Assembly: GCA_040766745.1 (NCBI GenBank)
Contig: JAXGPX010000001.1
Coordinates: 62,001 to 126,000, forward strand
Direction of reading: 5' to 3'
DNA: 64,000 nt
Origin: JAXGPX01 sp040766745
GTDB lineage: Bacteria > Bacillota > Sulfobacillia > Fermentithermobacillales > Fermentithermobacillaceae
Both the position numbers and the translations under genes were made by a program. This document shows, in pieces, positions 17,764-25,785 of this stretch. The first letter of the stretch is position 1. Every line of letters starts with the position of its first letter. Below the pieces are notes generated by a model. The model did no database searches, was not told the origin of the DNA, and saw only the letters and a program-made list of their open reading frames with translations.

Positions 17764-18957
17764 ATGAAGATAAACGGTGATGAAGTCCTGGCCATTGCAA
17801 AGTCCATAGAACCTGACATTATCAACTGGCGAAGAAAGGTCCACCGGTACCCTGAATTGGGGATGGATACTCCCAGAACTTCTGCTTTTATCAAAGAAAC
17901 TTTGGAAAGCATGGGAATTGAAGTTAGAAGCGCCGCAGGTTATGGCGTGGTTGGAACACTAAAAGGTTTAGGAAACAGGACTATTGCCCTTAGGGCAGAT
18001 ATTGACGCTCTACCTGTGACTGAAGAAACCGGATTGCCATATGCCTCAGAAGTACCGGGCCAGATGCATGCCTGCGGCCATGACGCCCACGTGGCAATAG
18101 TATTGGGAGCCGCAAAGATCTTATCCAGGCTAAGAGGCCACCTTAACGGAAATGTTAGGTTCATTTTTCAGCCTGGAGAAGAGGGGCCCGGGGGTGCACA
18201 GCCTATGATAGACGATGGCGTACTGGAAAGTCCAAAGGTAGATGCCATCATAGGCGGCCACGTAGGAATGCTATGGCCGGTTGAGTCAGGCCAATTTGGT
18301 TTCAAATCAGGCCCCCTTATGGCTGCAACAGACTCTTTTACCATTGCAGTAAGGGGCAAAGGCGGACACGGTGCAACGCCAAATCAGTGCATTGATCCTG
18401 TTGTAATTGCAGCCCAGATTGTACTTGGGCTTCAGGCAATTGTATCAAGGGAAGTCAATCCCATATCACCTGCTGTGGTGACTATTGGTAAGATTGAAGC
18501 CGGGACAAGGAATAACATAATCCCGCAAGAATGTATTATGCAAGGAACTGTCAGGTACTTCGAGAAGAATCTTGAGCAATTCATCCCCCAGCGCATGAAA
18601 GAAATAGTGGAAGGGATCGCCGGGGCCATGCGAGGCGAAGCTATTCTGGCCTACAAGTACGGTTACAGGCCCCTTATCAATGATCATGGGATTACAGAAT
18701 TGGTTAAGAATGCAGCATTATCGGTGGCAGGGCCTGACAATGTGGTTGATGTGGGTGAACCTACAATGGGAGCAGAGGACATGTCTTACTATCTTGAAAA
18801 GGTTCCCGGTACCTTTATTGCCATTGGGACAGGCAATAAAGAGAAAGATACAGCGTATCCTAACCACCACCCCAAATTCACAGTTGATGAGGATGTACTC
18901 CATGTTGCCTCAAGCGTTTTCGCCAAGGCATGTCTGGACTTTCTGGCTGATAAATAG
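17764..18957 (+). CDS. M20-family amidohydrolase (aminoacylase/hippurate hydrolase type)
   Basis: 397 residues from ATG at 17764, 8 nt after GGAGG. M20D metallopeptidase features: HRYPELGMDT at the N-terminus, metal ligands in MHACGHDAH and PGEEGPGGA, the dimerisation-domain motif GKGGHGATP, and MGAEDMSYYLEKVPG at the C-terminus. Enzymes of this subfamily remove N-acyl groups from amino acids or hydrolyse related amides; the specificity here is open. No signal peptide is seen, so it acts in the cytosol. Confidence 0.88.
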   Translation: MKINGDEVLAIAKSIEPDIINWRRKVHRYPELGMDTPRTSAFIKETLESMGIEVRSAAGYGVVGTLKGLGNRTIALRADIDALPVTEETGLPYASEVPGQMHACGHDAHVAIVLGAAKILSRLRGHLNGNVRFIFQPGEEGPGGAQPMIDDGVLESPKVDAIIGGHVGMLWPVESGQFGFKSGPLMAATDSFTIAVRGKGGHGATPNQCIDPVVIAAQIVLGLQAIVSREVNPISPAVVTIGKIEAGTRNNIIPQECIMQGTVRYFEKNLEQFIPQRMKEIVEGIAGAMRGEAILAYKYGYRPLINDHGITELVKNAALSVAGPDNVVDVGEPTMGAEDMSYYLEKVPGTFIAIGTGNKEKDTAYPNHHPKFTVDEDVLHVASSVFAKACLDFLADK

Positions 18958-18999
18958 TTAGGGGTAATCTTCTCAGACCAAACTTGGTGTCATAAAAAT

Positions 19000-19033
19000 C
19001 AGAGGCAGCATTTTTAGTGCTGCCTCTGGTTTT
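19000..19033. terminator. Bidirectional intrinsic terminator
   Basis: Perfect 11-bp stem CAGAGGCAGCA (19000-19010) with 19018-19028, loop TTTTTAG. It is followed by GTTTTTC on the plus strand and by ATTTTTA on the minus strand. It separates the convergent M20 gene and PLP-enzyme gene. Confidence 0.9.
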
Positions 19034-19063
19034 TCGAATGCAGATTCTACATTGCCAAAGTGC

Positions 19064-20524
19064 TTAGGCTAGATATCCTGAGTACTTGCCAATGATCTCC
19101 ATGAGTGCAAACAGTCCCTTAATGGCCAACCGCATTTTTGCCTCATCAAGGTTGCCCTCTTCATCGCAGGTGCCCTGGCCGGGTGAGATGAAGATGTTTG
19201 CGTCGTAGGAGATTGTTGCGATAATACCCATCTGGCCGCATCCTACCTGGAGCAGGTGTGAGCCTGCATACATGTCTTCAATGGAGAAGATGGGGAAGCC
19301 CATTCCGTCTTTCCATGTATCTTCGTAGTTGATTTCAACTGTTGACGAATTGTAAGACTTGGTGATCTTGAGTCCCTGTTTGATCTTGGGATTGACGTTG
19401 TTGAGTTCAGACATCACAATGTCATACAATTTGTCGACTTGGTCTGTGTAAAGCTTGGGGTTATCCCTCAGGTCTTTAAGAACAACAGCCTGGGTGAGCA
19501 GGGCATCCTTGCCTGGGTCGAGCATTACGTAGGCTGCCTTGCCGTAAGAACCGGTGGTACCCCACCTGTCGCCGTGCATTCCAAGGGCACGCCGGATTGG
19601 CACCATAACATCTTCACGCCCGATGATAAGGCCGGAAGTTGCTGAACCGGTTGCTTTGTCCATGCTGTAGATAACAGCGTCAGCGCCGGTTTTCCGCGGA
19701 TCGTGGCCTACAAAAGGAAGGCCCCATGCATTGTCTACTACGTAGGGAACGTCAAACTCATGGGCCAGTTCGGCAAGGCCCTTTTGTAGAACCGGAGCAC
19801 CGTTCTCGTCTTTGACTGCGTATCCGTAGCCAGGAGTATCGTATGCCAATGATGCAAACCCTGTCAGGAATGGAGCATGAGTCTCTGCAGTAGCAGCAAT
19901 TACCTCAAGAGATGCTTCCGGATCTACCTCGGTAAGGAGGGGTACAGGGTGATACTTGATACCGTGGTTGGGGTATTGGGCACCCTCGAGCGGTACGATG
20001 ACTACATCGAGGTTATCCAAACGCTTTCCTGAGAATCCCAGGTCGCCTGGAGTTGATCCACGGTCAGCCAAAAGCTCTTTGAATTTGGCCGGGAATGGAC
20101 GGCCGTAGCCTCCCTGGTGATGCATGTGCTTTTCCCAGGGAATAATGTACCTGGACCGGTACTTGTCTCCACGTCCCGATAGGGGAGGTGAGAACAGGCT
20201 GTCAAAGGTAACCCAGAGTCCGCCTTCGCAAGTGTTTACAGGGCAAGCATCATACTCGTCGCCGTAAACGTCTTTGACGATCTCTCTGATTTCGTCAACT
20301 ACTTTTGCCAGGGGAACTACTTGCTTTTCTCCCTTTTCAATGGCTTCCAGGACGTTTCTGCGCATTGGCGCGGGGCATCCTGAAATAGCGCCTGTAAGGC
20401 CTATCTTGCCCTTAAGATCACCGATTCCGAGGTCTTCAGCGACTTCTCTGGCTTCAGCGTAAATCTTCTGGGTGTTAGCCTGCAGATGCTTATACATCTG
20501 AAACTTGTACTTGAAGCTCGACAT
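19064..20524 (-). CDS. Fold-type I PLP-dependent enzyme, specificity unknown
   Basis: 486 residues. The aminotransferase-like fold type I is indicated by VVDNAWG (Asp264 for the pyridine nitrogen), then SMDKATGSATSGLI with Lys290 as the likely Schiff-base lysine. The overall pattern recalls SelA/SepCysS-like and C-S or C-C lyase enzymes, but no family could be assigned. Unusual N-terminal features include TGAISGCPAPMRRNV, CPVNTCEGG and an aromatic/His-rich stretch (IPWEKHMHHQGGYGRPF). The ATG start has AAGGAGG upstream. It lies 22 nt after the 154-residue gene, so both form an operon and probably one enzyme or pathway. The bidirectional terminator closes it. Confidence 0.75.
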   Translation of the reverse strand: MSSFKYKFQMYKHLQANTQKIYAEAREVAEDLGIGDLKGKIGLTGAISGCPAPMRRNVLEAIEKGEKQVVPLAKVVDEIREIVKDVYGDEYDACPVNTCEGGLWVTFDSLFSPPLSGRGDKYRSRYIIPWEKHMHHQGGYGRPFPAKFKELLADRGSTPGDLGFSGKRLDNLDVVIVPLEGAQYPNHGIKYHPVPLLTEVDPEASLEVIAATAETHAPFLTGFASLAYDTPGYGYAVKDENGAPVLQKGLAELAHEFDVPYVVDNAWGLPFVGHDPRKTGADAVIYSMDKATGSATSGLIIGREDVMVPIRRALGMHGDRWGTTGSYGKAAYVMLDPGKDALLTQAVVLKDLRDNPKLYTDQVDKLYDIVMSELNNVNPKIKQGLKITKSYNSSTVEINYEDTWKDGMGFPIFSIEDMYAGSHLLQVGCGQMGIIATISYDANIFISPGQGTCDEEGNLDEAKMRLAIKGLFALMEIIGKYSGYLA

Positions 20525-20546
20525 GAAATTTTGTCCTCCTTAAGTC

Positions 20547-21011
20547 TTATTGTGTTGTTTTTACATCAGATACTGTGTTTCTCTTTGCGGCGAAGATTAC
20601 AGGGGTACCTACAGTCAGCCCTCTGTCTTCACCTGAATCCCGCTCACTACGGATCACAATGTTCATGTGATTCGGGAAATGGGCCATGTCATACCCGGCC
20701 AGAGTGCCTAAAAGGCCATTTCCAACAAGCACTGGATCTTCGTAGAGCAGGACTCCACCGTTCAGGAACTCGACAAAAGCCACGTAAGCTATTTTCTGGA
20801 CTGTTTTGCCAGGGCCAGCCTCTTCATCTGTAACAATTAGCTCGTGGATTTCGCCTTGTTTTACAACTCGCGATGGTTGGGGGATAAGCTCAAGATTGCG
20901 GTTTTCCAGGCTACCTCGCAGCACCGCTACAACCCTGGCTGTTAGCGCGCCCTTTTCTGCGTAGTAGTCTTTTGTGACAAGCTTCCGTGTGTATGGATCT
21001 TGACCTGCCAT
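20547..21011 (-). CDS. Conserved-looking 154-residue protein paired with PLP enzyme
   Basis: I do not recognise a family. The protein is soluble, has no cysteines and is rich in beta-type sequence (VVAVLRGSLENRNLELIPQ; GTPVIFAAKRNTV), with no signal peptide or membrane segment. ATG at 21011 follows GGAGTG. It is first in a two-gene operon behind a good sigma-A-like promoter, directly followed by the PLP enzyme. It may be a small subunit or accessory protein of that enzyme; this is inference from position only. Confidence 0.6.
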   Translation of the reverse strand: MAGQDPYTRKLVTKDYYAEKGALTARVVAVLRGSLENRNLELIPQPSRVVKQGEIHELIVTDEEAGPGKTVQKIAYVAFVEFLNGGVLLYEDPVLVGNGLLGTLAGYDMAHFPNHMNIVIRSERDSGEDRGLTVGTPVIFAAKRNTVSDVKTTQ

Positions 21012-21045
21012 TATCTATCACTCCTCATCATCGATGAGCAGGTTC

Positions 21046-21074
21046 AGTATATCATAACACGACAAATTGGACAA
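21046..21074 (-). promoter_or_regulatory. Sigma-A-type promoter for the PLP-enzyme operon
   Basis: On the minus strand, TTGTCC (21074-21069), a 17-nt spacer and TATACT (21051-21046). It lies 35 nt upstream of the 154-residue gene start. Confidence 0.55.
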
Positions 21075-21245
21075 CGAGTTCCAATCAAATTGCCAGGCTC
21101 CAGAAACGCCCTGTTTAGGCTATCCATTTTCTTAACCCTGTACCCTTGTTTTCCGATACAAAATCAGACGAACCATATTCAGTGCACTTTTTACTGGCTC
21201 TAGTAGCGCAACTGGACGGAGCATATGGGAACGGAGGAAAAGCAA

Positions 21246-23057
21246 ATGAAGCGGAGTCATGACCAGAATTCAACTGGCCTGGTCTGGGTGGAAGAAGGAG
21301 TTATAAAGGTCAAAGATCCTGGGCCGGGCGGAAGCCCTGCTACCATTCGCCCTGCAGACGGTGTAGATATTTTTGTTTCAGGCAGTAAGGCTATAGGTGA
21401 AACTGCTGTCTTTGAGTCATCGGAGATCTCGGTACAGCCTCGCTGTAAAGAACCGGTATCTTCTTACAAGATTCAGGTAACCAAAGATGGACTAGAAGCT
21501 TACTTAGTACTAGATATACGCGACGGCTTATCGTACAGGCTAAAAGACAGCGGACCTTCCCAGGCGCTCCAGCTTGATGTTGAGGGCCATATAATTCCGG
21601 CTGCATTAGATGTGAACCAGGTAATTGAGTCTGCGCGAAAAGCAGGTGTACAATTCGGCCTAGATACTGAAGCGTGCCGGTTAGCATGTGCCGAAAAGCC
21701 TGGTAAGCCTGTTCTCATTGCAAAAGGCCGTCCAAGCATAGAAGGCAAGGATGGAAAAGTTGAGTTTCTGATTCCCCTTGATAAAGTAATCGACCTTCCT
21801 CTTGATGACAAACAGGTAGACTTCAGAGATTCAGTGAAGATTCCTGATGTAAGGGCCGGCCAGGCAATAGCGGCCAAGACTCCTGCGGCTCCTGGAATAC
21901 CCGGCCAGGGAGTGACAGGAAAGATAATACATCCTGGAAAACCGAAAGATCCCTTGTTCAAGGCAGGAAAAGGCGTCGTGCTGAAGCAAGAAGGGGAACT
22001 GCTCTTGGCCATTGCCACAATTTCAGGCTGCCCGAAATATAACGACGTTTCAGGAATAATTGAAGTGGACGATATATTCTTCCATAAGGGAGATGTGGAC
22101 CTTGCTTCAGGCAACATAAAGGCTTCAGGAAGCGTAGAAATAAGCGGAAACGTAGCAGAAGGAACCAAAGTGGAATGTGAGGGAAGCCAGGAGATCTTTG
22201 GCACAGTAACAGGTGCCGAGTTAAAAGCGTGGGGAAACATCAAGATCAAAGGGAACGTCTTTAAGTCGGACATATCTGCCGGCAAAGACTCTCAATGGAT
22301 TCACAAATGGAGCAGTCTGCTAGGGGTTGTAGAGGAACATCTTGCCTGTATTATGGAAATTGAAGCACAGAACAACCGCCTGGCACAAGAGGCCTCCCAG
22401 GCGGGCCTTGAAGACAACATGGAGGCTATCCAAAGGTTGTACGAGGGAGGAGTCTTGTTTGACTATTTCAGACAGTTGATTTTTGCCCTTGCCAGCCTGT
22501 ATAAAGAAGATCTGTCACCACTGCCTGAAGAAATCAGAGCGAAAATCCTGGGAACCCGGGACAGGATAGCCGAAGGCAGCGGAAGTATATTTGATAGAAC
22601 CCGCCCAATCGAGGAAGATGTTGCCGGCATAAGGACCTGGATAGATTATGAACTTTCAAAAGGCCAATCTGATGTGGTATTGCCTTATGTTCAGAGTTCC
22701 GCAATCAGGGCATCACGGGACATAATAGTGGCAGGGCAGGGTGCCTTATATTCAGATTTGTCAGCCGGGAGGGCTGTAAAAGTACAAGGGTCCCCTGGAA
22801 TCGTCCGTGGAGGGGAAATCGCCGCTTCTGAACTGATTCAGGCAAACAGGGCCGGCAGTGAGGGATCTGCAGCAACTGTGCTCAGAGTTTCGGAAACTGG
22901 AAAGATCATTGCGGGCACGATTTATCCCAATACCACTTTGATTTTCGGCCGGACCAAGGTTAGAACCGAGAATACCCTTGAGTCAGTAAAGGCCGAAATC
23001 CAAAGGGGGACACTGGTTATATTGAGCAACGCAGGCGCCATAGAGGTTAACTGTTAG
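21246..23057 (+). CDS. FapA-family (DUF342) beta-helix protein
   Basis: 603 residues from ATG at 21246 (GGAGG 8 nt upstream). It matches the FapA/DUF342 family: N-terminal domain, then GIPGQGVTGKIIHPGKPKDP, and a right-handed beta-helix region of short repeats (SGNIKASGSVEISGNVAEGT), a charged helical insertion (about 360-450) and more repeats at the end. The role of the family is unclear; some members are linked to polymer or cell-surface functions. The last 4 nt overlap the convergent bioY gene. Confidence 0.8.
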   Translation: MKRSHDQNSTGLVWVEEGVIKVKDPGPGGSPATIRPADGVDIFVSGSKAIGETAVFESSEISVQPRCKEPVSSYKIQVTKDGLEAYLVLDIRDGLSYRLKDSGPSQALQLDVEGHIIPAALDVNQVIESARKAGVQFGLDTEACRLACAEKPGKPVLIAKGRPSIEGKDGKVEFLIPLDKVIDLPLDDKQVDFRDSVKIPDVRAGQAIAAKTPAAPGIPGQGVTGKIIHPGKPKDPLFKAGKGVVLKQEGELLLAIATISGCPKYNDVSGIIEVDDIFFHKGDVDLASGNIKASGSVEISGNVAEGTKVECEGSQEIFGTVTGAELKAWGNIKIKGNVFKSDISAGKDSQWIHKWSSLLGVVEEHLACIMEIEAQNNRLAQEASQAGLEDNMEAIQRLYEGGVLFDYFRQLIFALASLYKEDLSPLPEEIRAKILGTRDRIAEGSGSIFDRTRPIEEDVAGIRTWIDYELSKGQSDVVLPYVQSSAIRASRDIIVAGQGALYSDLSAGRAVKVQGSPGIVRGGEIAASELIQANRAGSEGSAATVLRVSETGKIIAGTIYPNTTLIFGRTKVRTENTLESVKAEIQRGTLVILSNAGAIEVNC

Positions 23058-23674
23058 GCTCTGAGGTGCTTGCGTACGTCTTTGCTCTTTCTTGCCAGAA
23101 TTGATGCCAGAAGAGATTTGAATATGTCTCCGGGCAAGAAGGGTACAGTTCCAACCAGCATTGCCTGGGATAACGGCATTCCGGTAGTTTTCGCCAGGTA
23201 AAGAACGCCTATGGTGTGGACAACTGCAATTCCTCCAAGCATACTCGATACTAGGTACACAGGTAAGAGCCTTGCCTTGGCAGGCCCATGTGACTGTTGC
23301 TCTCCTCTTGACGAAAGCATTCCGGTTACCCAAGCTCCGGGCAAGAATCCCAGGAGGTATCCACCTGATGGGCCTAACAAGGCTCCCAGGCCCGATCTTC
23401 CTCCGGCGAAAACCGGCAGTCCGATAAAGCCCAGTGCGAGGTAGATTAAAACTGCCCAGGTCCCAAGAGCAGGGCCAAGGGCCAGGCCTGCCATCATAAC
23501 TCCAAGGCTTTGGAGTGTTACAGGGACCGGGCTAAAAGGCAGTGGGATGACTACATAGGCCAGGAACACAATAATTCCGCACATTAGAGAAGCCTTGATA
23601 AGGGCAGAAAGGGTCAAGGCGTTCTTTTTGCAGGCGTTTGATTGCAGATTGCTTGCCGTATTTCCAAGGCACAT
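23054..23674 (-). CDS. bioY: Biotin ECF transporter substrate-binding protein BioY
   Basis: 206 residues with about six membrane segments and BioY signatures: PLPFSPVPVTLQSLGV, GLPVFAGGRSGLGALLGPSGGYLLGF and a PFLPGD segment near the end. BioY is the S component that binds biotin in the membrane, either alone or with the shared EcfAAT module, which is not in this window. The start ATG follows GAAGGA by 7 nt. The promoter overlaps a BirA operator, and birA itself is nearby at 24735-25778. Its 3' end overlaps the convergent fapA-like gene by 4 nt. Confidence 0.95.
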   Translation of the reverse strand: MCLGNTASNLQSNACKKNALTLSALIKASLMCGIIVFLAYVVIPLPFSPVPVTLQSLGVMMAGLALGPALGTWAVLIYLALGFIGLPVFAGGRSGLGALLGPSGGYLLGFLPGAWVTGMLSSRGEQQSHGPAKARLLPVYLVSSMLGGIAVVHTIGVLYLAKTTGMPLSQAMLVGTVPFLPGDIFKSLLASILARKSKDVRKHLRA

Positions 23675-23708
23675 TGTCGAATCCTTCTCTCATCTACATT
23701 TAAAAATG

Positions 23709-23738
23709 GGTTAACCTCTAGAGGATAATAGGTTAACC
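23709..23738 (-). promoter_or_regulatory. BirA operator (biotin box)
   Basis: GGTTAACC (23709-23716), a 14-nt spacer and GGTTAACC (23731-23738) match the Firmicute BirA consensus GTTAAC-N14/15-GTTAAC. It covers the -10 and part of the spacer of the bioY promoter, so biotinyl-AMP-bound BirA should repress bioY. Confidence 0.9.
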
Positions 23739-23753
23739 GACAGCGTGTGTCAA
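23725..23753 (-). promoter_or_regulatory. Sigma-A promoter of bioY
   Basis: On the minus strand, TTGACA (23753-23748), exactly 17 nt, then TATTAT (23730-23725). The perfect -35 and the overlapping BirA operator make this a well-supported regulated promoter. Confidence 0.85.
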
Positions 23754-23873
23754 TACATCCTGGAGTTTTCCTGGTTTTTCGAGAACACCGGAAGGGAAAC
23801 TCAGGCAGAATGAAGAATGCTGGGGCATTAGCCCATTAACAAACGTTATGTGGAAACTAGGAGGCGTCAGAGA

Positions 23874-24677
23874 ATGAAAGTGTTCATCTCAGTAGACATG
23901 GAAGGTATTACAGGAGTTGTCGCCTGGAACCATACTGAGCAGGGTAAGGACGGCTATGAAAGATTCAGGAGAATCATGACCAAAGAAGCCAATGCGGCTG
24001 CTGTGGGTGCTTTCGAAGCAGGTGCCAGCGAAGTAATCATCAACGATTCCCATAGCGGAATGCGTAACGTGATTATTGAGGACCTTGATCCCAGAATCAA
24101 GTTGATTACAGGTTCCTCCAAGCCTATGTCTATGATGGAAGGCATAGGCAGCGATTTTGATGCTGTGCTTCTGGTCGGATACCATTCCCAGGCATCTTCA
24201 CTAGGTGTATTGAATCATACCTATACAGGTAGGGTGGCCCACTACTGGGTAGACGGAAAAGTCATGGGCGAAACAGGAATGAACGCCCTTATTGCAGGGT
24301 ACTACGGGGTTCCTGTAGTGTTTGTGTCAGGTGATTCTGAGGTAACCAAAGAGGCAAGGGATCTTCTCGGCAAAGTAGAAACAGTCACTGTCAAAGAGCC
24401 AAGAAGCCAATTCTCAGCCCTGTGTCTCCATCCCAGCAAAGCCCAGGATCTAATCAAAGAGACAGTCACCTCTGCTCTTAGGAATCTTTCAGAGTACAAA
24501 CCTCTTGTACCTGGTTCTCCCTGTACAGTAAGGCTGCAGTTTCATACGTCGGGGCAAGCGGACGCGGCATCGATTATGCCGGGAACTGTTCGAGTTGACC
24601 CGGTAACAGTGGAATTCACAGGAAAGGATTATATCGAGGCATATCGCGGAGCCAGGACAATGATGTCGTTGGCTTAA
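23874..24677 (+). CDS. dppA: D-aminopeptidase DppA family (M55)
   Basis: 267 residues from ATG at 23874, 9 nt after AGGAGG. The start MKVFISVDMEGITGV, followed by NDSHSGM, VGYHSQA and LNHTYTG, is diagnostic of M55 zinc D-aminopeptidases, which release D-amino acids such as D-Ala from peptides. It is cytosolic. It faces the cell-wall salvage operon convergently and could use D-amino-acid peptides derived from it, though no direct link is shown. Confidence 0.9.
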   Translation: MKVFISVDMEGITGVVAWNHTEQGKDGYERFRRIMTKEANAAAVGAFEAGASEVIINDSHSGMRNVIIEDLDPRIKLITGSSKPMSMMEGIGSDFDAVLLVGYHSQASSLGVLNHTYTGRVAHYWVDGKVMGETGMNALIAGYYGVPVVFVSGDSEVTKEARDLLGKVETVTVKEPRSQFSALCLHPSKAQDLIKETVTSALRNLSEYKPLVPGSPCTVRLQFHTSGQADAASIMPGTVRVDPVTVEFTGKDYIEAYRGARTMMSLA

Positions 24678-24703
24678 TAACGCGTCGTATTTAGCCGGAT
24701 CAG

Positions 24704-24740
24704 GCCTGCCGGTAAGTTTACCGGCAGGCTGTTCTCATCT
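24704..24740 (+). terminator. Terminator between dppA and birA
   Basis: Perfect 12-bp inverted repeat GCCTGCCGGTAA (24704-24715) with 24718-24729, with a T-rich tail (TGTTCTCATCTT) on the plus strand. The tight loop means the innermost pairs must open. It ends dppA transcription; the minus-strand side lacks a T run. Confidence 0.65.
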
Positions 24741-25778
24741 TGGCCTTAGTGAAACATCTCCTGCTGCAAAGGCCCGAATGGCCCCACTGGAGGTGAGCAA
24801 AATCAGCCGGCCTTCTTTGTCCAGGCCGTGCAAGACTCCGTGTTGTGTTTCCCCGGAACCAAACGAAGTATTGTGAATCATTACAGGACTTCCCATATAG
24901 GCCAACATGTTCTGGATTTCCGGGAGAAAACACTCAAGGCCGCATTCGATAAACTCTAGATAGCAGGGTTCAAGCCTGTTGAGCAATTTAGCTATTAGGA
25001 TGCTCCTGTCCACAGGCCTGCCTAAACTGCCGGCCACGGAAGTTGACTTTTCCCTGACAGCCTCAGGCATATCAGATGTTGAGACATTGGCATTTAGGCC
25101 TGTGCCTACGATAACATGTGATACCCTATCCAGCTCTGCCCGCATTTCGCACAGAATACCGGCAATTTTCCGGTTACTGACAAGGACGTCGTTGGGCCAC
25201 TTCACCAGGGCTTCTAACCCAAAATCACTTTGCAGGGTTTTGGCTACAGCGTAACCTACTACCAGCGACAATCCAGGCACCCTAAACGGTGGGATTTTAG
25301 GTTTCAATATGAGTGATAGGAATATGCCTCCTCCCGGAGATTCCCACTTTCGGCCCAACCTTCCCTTACCCTTTGTTTGGATCTCAGATATGACTGCTGT
25401 GCCGTCTGGGGCAGAATCAGCCATAGACTTGGCATCGTCGTTGGTTGAGCCTGTCCTGGAAGTGTAGAAAATCTTGCGGCCCATGGTTGAAGTAGTAAGA
25501 TTGCCGGCTATTTCCTGAGGAATTAAGAAGTCATGTTCCGGGCCAATTCTGTAACCTTTTTTCCGTGCCGCTTCAATAGGAAAGCCTTCCGCACGCAAGG
25601 CTTGGATACTCTTCCAGACTGCAGCCCTTGATATCCCCACTGCTGAACCAAGTATATCGCCGGAGATAAACTTACCCTTTGACCCAAAGAGCATATATAA
25701 GATTTCGTATTTTCCAGGCACATTTCCCGGAAATTCAATATATGTAGCCTGCCGATTTTCAGGCGCCACCTTGTACAC
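24735..25778 (-). CDS. birA: Bifunctional biotin-protein ligase and biotin repressor
   Basis: 347 residues from GTG at 25778; a second GTG at 25769 is as likely, the AGGAGG lying 3 or 12 nt upstream respectively. The N-terminal winged helix (about 15-75) has SAVGISRAAVWKSIQALRAE, so it is the DNA-binding form. The ligase domain shows STNDDAK, GKGRLGRKW and KWPNDVL, with an SH3-like C-terminal domain. It attaches biotin to carboxylase carrier proteins and, as biotinyl-AMP complex, represses biotin genes; the biotin box upstream of bioY is its expected target. It is the last gene of the cell-wall salvage operon, 7 nt after anmK, an unexpected place. Confidence 0.93.
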   Translation of the reverse strand: MYKVAPENRQATYIEFPGNVPGKYEILYMLFGSKGKFISGDILGSAVGISRAAVWKSIQALRAEGFPIEAARKKGYRIGPEHDFLIPQEIAGNLTTSTMGRKIFYTSRTGSTNDDAKSMADSAPDGTAVISEIQTKGKGRLGRKWESPGGGIFLSLILKPKIPPFRVPGLSLVVGYAVAKTLQSDFGLEALVKWPNDVLVSNRKIAGILCEMRAELDRVSHVIVGTGLNANVSTSDMPEAVREKSTSVAGSLGRPVDRSILIAKLLNRLEPCYLEFIECGLECFLPEIQNMLAYMGSPVMIHNTSFGSGETQHGVLHGLDKEGRLILLTSSGAIRAFAAGDVSLRPR

Positions 25779-25785
25779 CTTCCTC

